Of a DNA stretch of 14,655 nucleotides, positions 1 through 6,052 are shown one piece after another. The stretch covers positions 1 to 14,655 of the forward strand of contig CAOLUI010000027.1 in the NCBI GenBank assembly GCA_948479395.1. Reading direction: 5' to 3'. A model generated the notes under the pieces. It ran no database searches, was not told the DNA's origin, and saw only the letters and a program-made list of their open reading frames with translations. The first letter of the stretch is position 1. Every line of letters begins with the position of its first letter. Origin of the DNA: an uncultured Bacilli bacterium. GTDB taxonomy: Bacteria > Bacillota_I > Bacilli_A > RF39 > UBA660. A program made the position numbers and the translations under genes.

Positions 1-44
1 GATATTGTTATCACACTTAGCATTATTATTCTTTTTTTATTCAT
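1..44 (-). CDS. N-terminal start of an exported or membrane protein, cut by left window edge
   Basis: Reading leftward from an ATG at 44-42, 14 codons stay open to the window edge and give a start of the form MNKKRIIMLSVITI. Lysine/arginine residues followed by a hydrophobic run is how a signal peptide or first membrane segment begins. An AGGAG motif lies 10 nt upstream of the ATG and an extended -10 element lies just before that, so a real gene start is likely. The family cannot be told from 14 residues. It follows the amidase gene on the same strand but seems to have its own promoter. Confidence 0.5.
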   Translation of the reverse strand, partial: MNKKRIIMLSVITI

Positions 45-71
45 TTATTTTTAGCTCCTATCTTAGTTATC

Positions 72-80
72 ATTATATCA
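72..80 (-). promoter_or_regulatory. Extended -10 promoter for the left-edge gene
   Basis: The minus strand reads TG-A-TATAAT, a perfect -10 hexamer (77 to 72) with the extended TG motif. The -35 region is only T-rich (CTTTTT at 17 bp). The predicted start near 65 gives a leader of about 21 nt before the ATG at 44. No hairpin terminator is visible between this element and the amidase stop at 105, so read-through from the amidase gene is also possible. Confidence 0.45.
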
Positions 81-104
81 CATTTTTTTATTTTAAAAAG
101 AAAT

Positions 105-1832
105 TTACTTAACTTGATAATATTCTAAAATAGAGTCTCCAATATTTTCAGCAATTTGTTTTAAATTTTCGACCATCCATTTAGCATCATTGTAATTGTC
201 GTGATATGCGACTTCAATTAGAGTTCCACAAGGAATAAAGGAATCATTAGCTTCTCCTAAAGATTTACCACTATATTTTATTCCACGATTACTAAATTCA
301 TCTTTATAAGGATAAATGTTATATAAATTATTATATATTTTATTGGCAATTGATAAGGATTGGGATGTGGGATTATCAATATACATTTCAATACCATGGT
401 TTTCTTTATCTTGACTAGCATTGGAGTGAATGGCTAAATGCAAATCACTTCGTACATAATTACTTTCACTAGTCCATGTATTAATATCTGTATTAGGGTT
501 ATTACGATATACTTTTACGCCATAAGATTCTAAATAAGGTTTTAAATAATCAGTTAGTTTATTCATCATGTTTTTTTCTGTAGTATATCCAACTTCTTTA
601 ACACCATAATTAGCATATTGATTGGAAGGACTTAAATAGACAACTAATGGTTTTTCGCCAACATGAAAATCATAAGTATTAACTTCACTATCAAACATAT
701 TTTTTCTAATTCCTTTAACTTTTATTGTAGCATCTTCATTAATTAGGACTGGTTCTTTATATAGATTACTATTAATATCTGGTTCGCTTCCATCTAAGGT
801 AAAATAAATATTTGCATCTTTAGTATTACTTTTAAAAGTAATTTTACTTCCTTTTTTTAGATTTTTATAATTATAATCTACATAGATTGGTTTAACTGTT
901 TCTTTGGCTCCAATATTTATAGTAATTTGATCACTTTTGGCAACTTCAATATGATCTTTGTAAATTGCCATTAATTCAATAATATAAGTAGAGTTTTCAG
1001 TAAAAAAGGAAGCTGGTAAAATAAGAGAATTATTATTAGGCTTATTTTCAAAGTAATAACTATCTTCTTTAATACCATTTTTATACAAATTAATTTTTAA
1101 AGTAGTGGCATTTACCCCACCATCATAAATAATTTTAACATCATCCCAAATCATATCTGATATATTAGGCATATTGGTAATAGTAATATTCCCCACCACT
1201 GGACTATTGGCATATATATTAAATTGATTAATTATTCTTTTATTATCTTTATTGATTTTTAAGGTAACTTTTCCAGATAATTCATTTAATAATTCTTTAG
1301 GAATAGTTGCTTGATTATCAATAATAGGAAATGATTTTAAAAGCAAATCTTCATAATAGACATCTAAAGTATATGAAGATTTATTGCTATCTCCTAAAAA
1401 TTTTACAAGGAAATCTTGATCTTTAATACTAAAGTGTTCCATTCCTTTTTCAAAAGACAATTCTTGAAATTTAAAATTATATTCATTTTCAGATTCTATA
1501 CTTTCATCATTTTTATTATAAGCGGTAACTTTAAAAATAGTTTCTTCTTCATAATCAAGGGTTAAATCATTAAGTAGGATAATGTTGGAATCACTATCTT
1601 GCTCATAAATAATTTCGTTTTGTTTATTTATTCCTGTTACTTTATAAGTGATCGCATTGTGAGATGGAGTGGCATATAAATATAGAAGACTATCTTGTTC
1701 TGTAATCTCTTTAATTTTAAAATTTCCTAAAGTAGGATTTTGATAATTTAGATAGCCGATAATAAAAAAAGAGAAAGAGATTATGATTCCTAATACTAAA
1801 TTAACAATTATAAATTTACTTCTAGACTTCAC
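105..1832 (-). CDS. Membrane-anchored N-acetylmuramoyl-L-alanine amidase (Amidase_3 type) with Ig-like and chitobiase-C domains
   Basis: Probable cell-wall hydrolase of 575 aa that cleaves the bond between MurNAc and L-Ala outside the membrane. A single membrane segment lies at about residues 8-28. Then come about 280 residues that look like beta-sandwich/Ig-like modules, a chitobiase/hexosaminidase C-terminal-type domain at 316-390 (motif YFTLDGSEPD) and the Amidase_3 domain at 397-575. Within it I see the metal ligands E419 (GYTTEKN) and H469 (LAIHSNA) and the catalytic E540 (TLIEVAYHDN). The usual first ligand, His of DPGHGG, is replaced by SPSNQ (401-405). An upstream GTG at 1841 would add three residues, but it lies inside the AGGTGG ribosome-binding site. 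I therefore choose the GTG at 1832, five bases after that site. It stands alone, with its own promoter. Confidence 0.85.
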   Translation of the reverse strand: MKSRSKFIIVNLVLGIIISFSFFIIGYLNYQNPTLGNFKIKEITEQDSLLYLYATPSHNAITYKVTGINKQNEIIYEQDSDSNIILLNDLTLDYEEETIFKVTAYNKNDESIESENEYNFKFQELSFEKGMEHFSIKDQDFLVKFLGDSNKSSYTLDVYYEDLLLKSFPIIDNQATIPKELLNELSGKVTLKINKDNKRIINQFNIYANSPVVGNITITNMPNISDMIWDDVKIIYDGGVNATTLKINLYKNGIKEDSYYFENKPNNNSLILPASFFTENSTYIIELMAIYKDHIEVAKSDQITINIGAKETVKPIYVDYNYKNLKKGSKITFKSNTKDANIYFTLDGSEPDINSNLYKEPVLINEDATIKVKGIRKNMFDSEVNTYDFHVGEKPLVVYLSPSNQYANYGVKEVGYTTEKNMMNKLTDYLKPYLESYGVKVYRNNPNTDINTWTSESNYVRSDLHLAIHSNASQDKENHGIEMYIDNPTSQSLSIANKIYNNLYNIYPYKDEFSNRGIKYSGKSLGEANDSFIPCGTLIEVAYHDNYNDAKWMVENLKQIAENIGDSILEYYQVK

Positions 1833-1856
1833 TTTTACCACCTATTTTGTAGAAAT

Positions 1857-1865
1857 ATTATAACA
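1857..1865 (-). promoter_or_regulatory. Extended -10 promoter for the amidase gene
   Basis: The minus strand reads TG-T-TATAAT (hexamer 1862 to 1857) immediately after the T-run of the rhomboid terminator. The -35 region falls within that terminator hairpin and is poor (TTTTCA at 17 bp). The predicted start near 1850 gives a leader of about 18 nt containing AGGTGG. Terminator and promoter are thus packed back to back. Confidence 0.5.
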
Positions 1866-1892
1866 AAAAAAAGGTACTTTGAAAAGTTACCT
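1865..1892 (-). terminator. Intrinsic terminator of the rhomboid gene
   Basis: On the minus strand AGGTA pairs with TACCT and CTT/AAG extends the stem around one bulged A. Eight T residues follow (1872 to 1865). The stem includes the rhomboid stop codon (1889-1887). Confidence 0.65.
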
Positions 1893-3029
1893 AAATAATA
1901 AAAATATTAAAAATGCCCAATAGACTAATAATATTATGCTACCATTTATACGATCACTTTTTGTTGATTTACCTTTAATACCAACCGCCATAATACTTAA
2001 GTAACCACCAAATAAACCACCAATATGAGCCATATTATCAATGCCACTTAAGGAAAAACCTAAAAATAAATTAAGTAGTATTATGGGAATTATTTGAGCT
2101 TTTAAGACACTTCCTAAATAAAGACGATAATGATAGCCAAAGTATAACATGCTACCAAGAAGACCAAAAATAGCGCCACTTGCTCCTACTGACATTGCGG
2201 GATTACAAACAGAGGACATTAAACTTCCACTTAAAGCACTAGCAAGATAGACAAATGTAAATTTAGTTCGGCCAATAAAATTTTCTAGTTGGGTGCCAAT
2301 AATAAACAATGAATACATATTCATTATTAAATGGATAATACCAGCATGAAGAAATGTTCCCGTAATAAGACGCCATATCTCACCATTTTTAATAGCATCT
2401 GATGAGACAGCACCAAATTTATAAAGAGTTAAAGCATCTAAACTTCCTTTTCCTAAAATATAAGTTAAGAAAAATAATAAGATACATATGGCCATTAAAA
2501 TGTAAGTGATGATTATTTTCTTTTTTTTGAAAGTTGCCTCATATATTCGATTATTTTTTTCAGTTTTAACATTAATATCTTCTGTTACATTCAATATTAA
2601 ATCTAATCCTTCAGTATCTTTTATTAGTTTTTTTTGAATATTAGGAAAATATTGAGCAATTTTTTTTAAATCTTTTTCACTAGTTCCATTATCTAAGACT
2701 AAAGAAGTAATATTTTTTTCATTGTTAATTTTTACTTCGTTATTAATATCTAAAAATAAATTTAAAGTTTTCATGGATAAAGAAACAGTTTTTTTCTTGA
2801 TTTGTTTCATAACATTTTTTACTTTAAATATATCAGTTTTAAATTGCTCATAATTATGAATATAATTAGAATTTATACGAACAATTTTATAATAAGCCTC
2901 ACTATTTTCTAACCATATTTCATCTTTAACTCCGCGAACAACAATAGGAGTATAATTTTCTTCGGTTATAAAATAGTGCACTAAGCGCATAATTATTTCA
3001 TCTTTTTTAGTAATTGTTATTGAATTCAT
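1887..3029 (-). CDS. Rhomboid-family intramembrane serine protease with N-terminal cytosolic domain
   Basis: Polytopic membrane protease of 380 aa, arranged like Bacillus YqgP/GluP, which cuts membrane proteins within or next to their membrane segments. Residues 1-165 are soluble and charged and form a cytosolic domain I cannot assign. The first membrane segment is at about 171-192 and the rhomboid core runs from about 215 to 350. The catalytic serine is S284 in GASGAIFG and the histidine is H335 in NMAHIGGLFGG. H233 and N237 (HLIMN) match the oxyanion-side motif. A final membrane segment (about 363-379) gives the 6+1 form common in Gram-positives. An ATG at 3068 would extend it by 13 residues, but GGAG sits 8 bases before the ATG at 3029, so that start is preferred. 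It is divergent from a small membrane gene and ends in its own terminator. Confidence 0.9.
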   Translation of the reverse strand: MNSITITKKDEIIMRLVHYFITEENYTPIVVRGVKDEIWLENSEAYYKIVRINSNYIHNYEQFKTDIFKVKNVMKQIKKKTVSLSMKTLNLFLDINNEVKINNEKNITSLVLDNGTSEKDLKKIAQYFPNIQKKLIKDTEGLDLILNVTEDINVKTEKNNRIYEATFKKKKIIITYILMAICILLFFLTYILGKGSLDALTLYKFGAVSSDAIKNGEIWRLITGTFLHAGIIHLIMNMYSLFIIGTQLENFIGRTKFTFVYLASALSGSLMSSVCNPAMSVGASGAIFGLLGSMLYFGYHYRLYLGSVLKAQIIPIILLNLFLGFSLSGIDNMAHIGGLFGGYLSIMAVGIKGKSTKSDRINGSIILLVYWAFLIFLLFR

Positions 3030-3056
3030 ACAAAATCTCCTTAGTAATATTATTTT

Positions 3057-3062
3057 ATTATA
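3057..3062 (-). promoter_or_regulatory. Candidate -10 element for the rhomboid gene
   Basis: TATAAT occurs on the minus strand 27 bases upstream of the chosen ATG, with no convincing -35 and no extended TG. It is the only consensus hexamer in the 63-bp divergent spacer, which must also hold a promoter for the plus-strand gene at 3093; that one I cannot locate. Confidence 0.3.
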
Positions 3063-3092
3063 GATCATAATTTTAGTAAAGAGGGTGCTTAA

Positions 3093-3425
3093 ATGAATAT
3101 ATTTTTATTAATATTAATTCTTATAATAATAAATTTTTTAATTTTAATTCCTCTAAGCAAAATTGTTTACAACGATAAAATGAATAATGATTTGTTATTT
3201 ATCTATTTAAGTAATATTATTCTAACCATTGCCTTCTTACTTTTTTTTATGATTCTTGATAATTATTTTTTTACTTTTTATATTGCATTTTTTCAAATGA
3301 TTTTTGCCTATTTACTTATTTTTAATATCAAAAATATTTTAGGAAAATATAATTTTATTAGTTTGCCTTATTTTGTAGTATGGGTTTTTATTTTTGCTAA
3401 ATTATTTATCATTTATCTCTTCTAA
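3093..3425 (+). CDS. Small unknown integral membrane protein (110 aa)
   Basis: I do not recognise this protein. It is almost wholly hydrophobic, rich in Ile, Leu and Phe, with about four membrane segments (roughly residues 2-24, 32-55, 58-77 and 88-109), few charges and no cysteines or obvious catalytic motif. GAGGGTG lies about five bases upstream of the ATG and supports translation. It is one of only two real plus-strand genes here. It is divergent from the rhomboid protease gene, and its last 24 bases overlap the end of rluD tail to tail. The AT-rich base use matches its neighbours, so nothing suggests recent transfer. A spurious reading frame is possible but unlikely given the ribosome-binding site and the consistent membrane topology. 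A functional link to the rhomboid is speculation. Confidence 0.65.
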   Translation: MNIFLLILILIIINFLILIPLSKIVYNDKMNNDLLFIYLSNIILTIAFLLFFMILDNYFFTFYIAFFQMIFAYLLIFNIKNILGKYNFISLPYFVVWVFIFAKLFIIYLF

Positions 3426-4301
3426 AGTTTCTAAAAATTTTTGAAAATAGTCTGGAAGAGGAGAAGAAAAGTGCATTGCTTCTTTCGTTATAGGATGAAT
3501 AAAATCAATTTTTTTAGAATGAAGAAATTGCCCATGTTCTTTTAGTTTGTGCACTCCATATACTGGATCATTAAATACAGGATAGCCGATATAATTCATA
3601 TGGACTCTAATTTGATGAGTTCGTCCTGTTTCTAAATTAAGTCTTACTAAAGTATAATCTTGATATCTTTTTATTACTTCTAAGTTAGTTATGGCATTTT
3701 TAGAATTTTTGGCCGTAACACACATTTTTTTTCGAGCATTTTTATCTCGACCAATAGGAGCGTCTATTTTGACTTTGTTGTGAGGAAGTATTCCTTTTAG
3801 TAGGGCTACATATTCTCTTTTAATGCTGTGGTCTTTAAAATTTTGGGCTAATATTTGATGAGCTTTATTGGTTTTAGCAACTAACATAATTCCTGAAGTA
3901 TCTTTATCTAAGCGATGAACAATACCTGGCCTTTCATCATTTAAATCACTCAAATTTTTCGTATGATACATAAGTCCGCTCGCTAAAGTATGAGTTTTAT
4001 TGCCACTTCCGGGATGAACTACTACTCCAGCTTTTTTATTTAAAACGATAATATCAGCGTCTTCAAATATTATATCCAATTCCATTTTTTCAGGAACTAC
4101 ATTACTTTCTTCTTTATATTCTTCTAAAATAGTAATTATATCATTTTCTTTGGTCTTATAACTTGTTTTAACTAAATTTTTATTTACAACAATAAAACCT
4201 TTATCTAGCATTTTATTAATTTGACTCCGAGAATAGTTTAATTTATCAGCTAAAAATTTATCAATTCTTTCTCCCCCTTCAATTACTTTTATCTCTTCCA
4301 T
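3402..4301 (-). CDS. rluD: RluD-type 23S rRNA pseudouridine synthase (RluA family)
   Basis: Complete enzyme of 299 aa that isomerises uridines to pseudouridine, in RluD's case in helix 69 of 23S rRNA. Residues 1-60 form the S4 RNA-binding domain (GGERIDKFLADKLNYSRSQ). The catalytic domain carries HRLDKDTSG at 129-137, with D132 as the catalytic aspartate, and later the conserved LETGRTHQIRVHM segment. Bacillus rluD-like ylyB also follows lspA. The ATG at 4301 has AGGAG eight bases upstream and lies inside the end of lspA (23-bp overlap), so the two are translated from one message. Which RluA paralogue it is (RluD or RluC-like) is inferred mainly from the lspA linkage. No clear terminator follows. 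Confidence 0.92.
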   Translation of the reverse strand: MEEIKVIEGGERIDKFLADKLNYSRSQINKMLDKGFIVVNKNLVKTSYKTKENDIITILEEYKEESNVVPEKMELDIIFEDADIIVLNKKAGVVVHPGSGNKTHTLASGLMYHTKNLSDLNDERPGIVHRLDKDTSGIMLVAKTNKAHQILAQNFKDHSIKREYVALLKGILPHNKVKIDAPIGRDKNARKKMCVTAKNSKNAITNLEVIKRYQDYTLVRLNLETGRTHQIRVHMNYIGYPVFNDPVYGVHKLKEHGQFLHSKKIDFIHPITKEAMHFSSPLPDYFQKFLETLEEINDK

Positions 4302-4752
4302 TTTTATCTTCTCCTTTAGTTACAGCGATTATTAATAAAAAAATACCAATTACAATAAATGAATCTGCTAAATTAAAAACAGGATAATTATAATTTATTA
4401 TTTTAAAAGCTAAAAAATCTCTGACATACCCTAAAAAAATACGATCAATAAGATTACCTAAAATTCCTCCAATAATAAATCCAAAAGCGATATTATTTCT
4501 TTTATTTGTTTGAAAATTATACATATAACGATAAATTATAATAAGAGCTATTATACTAGCAAGAATTAAAAAATCAACTTTACCAGAAAAAATACTCCAT
4601 GCGGCACCATAATTTTCGACAAAATAAAGAGAAAAAAAGTTTTTAAGTAAAGTAAATTTTTCGCCCACATGAAAAAATATACTGATAAGTATTTTAGTTA
4701 TTTGATCAAAAAATAAAGCAATTATGGCAATATAAAATATTTTTCTATTCAT
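4279..4752 (-). CDS. lspA: Lipoprotein signal peptidase II
   Basis: Membrane aspartyl protease of 157 aa that removes the signal peptide from diacylglyceryl-modified prolipoproteins. There are four membrane segments: about 4-26, 60-80, 88-103 and 126-146. The two catalytic aspartates are visible: D103 in the NLIDRIFLGYVRDF block and D130 in FNLADSFIVIG. VENYGAAW (45-52) is the conserved periplasmic-loop motif. Length is normal for the family. It is the first gene of lspA-rluD and has its own promoter inside the end of ylmC. It ends with the only TGA stop among the genes seen here. The ribosome-binding site is weak (GAAAGAAG), but no better start exists. Confidence 0.95.
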   Translation of the reverse strand: MNRKIFYIAIIALFFDQITKILISIFFHVGEKFTLLKNFFSLYFVENYGAAWSIFSGKVDFLILASIIALIIIYRYMYNFQTNKRNNIAFGFIIGGILGNLIDRIFLGYVRDFLAFKIINYNYPVFNLADSFIVIGIFLLIIAVTKGEDKNGRDKSN

Positions 4753-4776
4753 TTTTAGATCGCTTCTTTCTTATGT

Positions 4777-4805
4777 ATTATAGCAAATAAGCTATATTTC
4801 AACAA
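4777..4805 (-). promoter_or_regulatory. Sigma-A promoter for lspA-rluD
   Basis: The minus strand has TTGTTG (4805-4800), a 17-bp spacer and TATAAT (4782-4777), with an extended TG motif (TG-C-TATAAT). The -35 lies within the last codons of ylmC. Initiation near 4770 would give an 18-nt leader. The inverted repeat TATAGC-6 nt-GCTATA overlaps the -10 and spacer, but it has no T-run and is not read as a terminator. Confidence 0.7.
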
Positions 4806-5013
4806 GTATCACATCTTCGCCAATTTTTTTAATTTGTTTCATATAAATATTTCGTTCTTCTCGACTACCAAAAAAGCGGAAAAACTTTCGTTCTTCCACG
4901 ACAAAATAATTAATAATTCCTTCATTTGTAATATCAATATCTACTATTCTTCCTAATCTTTTCCCGTTTGTAATTGCAACAACATCTTTAACTTGCAAAT
5001 CCGAAACACGCAT
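4792..5013 (-). CDS. ylmC: YlmC/YmxH family PRC-barrel protein
   Basis: Small PRC-barrel protein of 73 aa. The start MRVSDLQVKDVV and the phrase GKRLGRIVDIDI are typical of the YlmC/YmxH family, annotated as sporulation-associated because it follows sigG in many spore formers. Its molecular role is not established. A GTG at 5022 would add three residues, but it is embedded in the AGGTGG ribosome-binding site. The ATG at 5013, about five bases beyond that site, is the better start. Here it is separated from sigG by the regulator and the nrdDG-dut operon. It begins 26 bases after the dut terminator, so it probably has its own promoter, which I could not identify with confidence. Confidence 0.85.
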   Translation of the reverse strand: MRVSDLQVKDVVAITNGKRLGRIVDIDITNEGIINYFVVEERKFFRFFGSREERNIYMKQIKKIGEDVILVEI

Positions 5014-5038
5014 TAAAACCACCTTATTTAAATATATG

Positions 5039-5066
5039 AAAAAAAGAACAAAGTATACATTGTTCT
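5039..5066 (-). terminator. Intrinsic terminator of the nrdD-nrdG-dut operon
   Basis: A perfect 7-bp stem, AGAACAA with TTGTTCT (5066-5060 and 5051-5045), encloses an 8-nt loop. On the minus strand six T residues follow (5044-5039). The upstream arm starts inside the dut stop codon. Confidence 0.8.
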
Positions 5067-5514
5067 AATTAAGACCTGTTGAGCCAAAACCTTTATCCTT
5101 TCTTTCAGTATCATCATCTAACTCGGCTACTTCTTTATATTGAGCTTTCAAATAAGGGGTAATTATAAATTGGGCAATGCGTTCATTAGCTGAAATTTTT
5201 TGTTCTATTGGGCCATGATTATGTAAGGCAACCATTACTTCTCCGCGATAATCAGAATCGACTACTCCTACTTTATTGGCGGGCGCTAAATCTCTTTTGG
5301 AAGCAAGACCACTTCGAGCATATATTAGTCCAGCATAACCTTCAGGTATTTCAAAAGATAGACCAGTGGGAACTAATTTGGTTTCATTAGGTCCAAATAC
5401 CATGTCCTCTTCTATACAAGCATAAAGATCAGCCCCAGCAGCACAATTAGTGCCATATCTAGGGATTTTGGCATTTTCTTTTAATCTTTTTATTTTAACT
5501 TCACATTCTAACAC
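5065..5514 (-). CDS. dut: Deoxyuridine 5'-triphosphate nucleotidohydrolase (dUTPase)
   Basis: Trimeric-type dUTPase of 149 aa. It hydrolyses dUTP to dUMP and diphosphate, keeping uracil out of DNA and feeding dTMP synthesis. All five family motifs are present in order: AGADLYA (26-32), ARSGLA (66-71), GVVDSDYRGEV (83-93), ERIAQFII (111-118) and the C-terminal arm GFGSTG (142-147). The start is a GTG at 5514, supported by GGAG eight bases upstream. No in-frame ATG occurs before the conserved sequence. It overlaps the end of nrdG by 7 bp, so it is co-translated with the anaerobic reductase genes. This puts dNTP production and dUTP removal in one message. A hairpin terminator follows directly. 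Confidence 0.95.
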   Translation of the reverse strand: MLECEVKIKRLKENAKIPRYGTNCAAGADLYACIEEDMVFGPNETKLVPTGLSFEIPEGYAGLIYARSGLASKRDLAPANKVGVVDSDYRGEVMVALHNHGPIEQKISANERIAQFIITPYLKAQYKEVAELDDDTERKDKGFGSTGLN

Positions 5515-6047
5515 TTTACTAACTCCTTTGGTATTAAATTATAATTTTCTTCATCATATTTTATTTCAATAACTTTATTTTCTTTTAAACTTTGTTTGAC
5601 AGCAATAATTCTTTGGTTGCTACTGCCGCGAAAATGAAGCATGGGATTTGCTAATTTTTCAATGAATCTTCCATCTACTAAAACATCAATATATTCTAAA
5701 TCTTTTTCTCTAAATAAGTCTTTATCAAAAAGAAAACCTGTCCAAACCCAAATGTTTTTTTGAGGGAATCTAGCTTTAAAGGCTTTAGCTAGTTTTAATG
5801 TTCCTTCGATATTTTTTGGGTGCATTGGCTCTCCTCCTAGTATAGATAAACCATCAATAAAATCTTTAGCACAAAGATCTAAAACTTTATTAATTGTTTC
5901 TTCCGTAAATTCTTTACCGCCTTTAAAATCATGGGTTTCTGGATTAAAACACTCTGGACAATTAAACGTACATCCTTGCATAAATATCGAAACTCTTACG
6001 CCAGGTCCATTGGAAATATCCATTTTTCTTATTTTATTATAATGCAT
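5508..6047 (-). CDS. nrdG: Anaerobic ribonucleotide reductase activating protein (radical SAM)
   Basis: Radical SAM activase of 179 aa that uses a [4Fe-4S] cluster and S-adenosylmethionine to install the glycyl radical on NrdD. The cluster-binding motif is visible as GCTFNCPECFN, with C26, C30 and C33 in the CX3CX2C spacing. The SAM-binding glycine-rich segment follows as LSILGGEPM. Length is normal for the family. The ATG at 6047 has GGAG nine bases upstream, inside the end of nrdD, and only 5 bp separate it from the nrdD stop. It is the second gene of nrdD-nrdG-dut and its neighbour is the expected substrate protein. Confidence 0.95.
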   Translation of the reverse strand: MHYNKIRKMDISNGPGVRVSIFMQGCTFNCPECFNPETHDFKGGKEFTEETINKVLDLCAKDFIDGLSILGGEPMHPKNIEGTLKLAKAFKARFPQKNIWVWTGFLFDKDLFREKDLEYIDVLVDGRFIEKLANPMLHFRGSSNQRIIAVKQSLKENKVIEIKYDEENYNLIPKELVKC

Positions 6048-6052
6048 AATTA

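Noticed and set aside
3030..3068. Longer rhomboid start at 3068
   Set aside because: It would include the GGAG ribosome-binding site of the ATG at 3029 as codons and has no site of its own.
4258..4281. Use of TGA as a tryptophan codon, as in Mollicutes-like relatives
   Set aside because: All Trp codons in these genes read as TGG, no gene has an internal TGA, and reading the lspA TGA through adds only a few unrelated residues.
4779..4796. Inverted repeat TATAGC-GCTATA read as a ylmC terminator
   Set aside because: No T-run follows on the minus strand and its sequence is explained by the extended -10 of the lspA promoter.
5208..5390. Plus-strand open frame of 60 codons
   Set aside because: It lies wholly opposite dut, which has all five dUTPase motifs, and shows no ribosome-binding site or recognisable protein.
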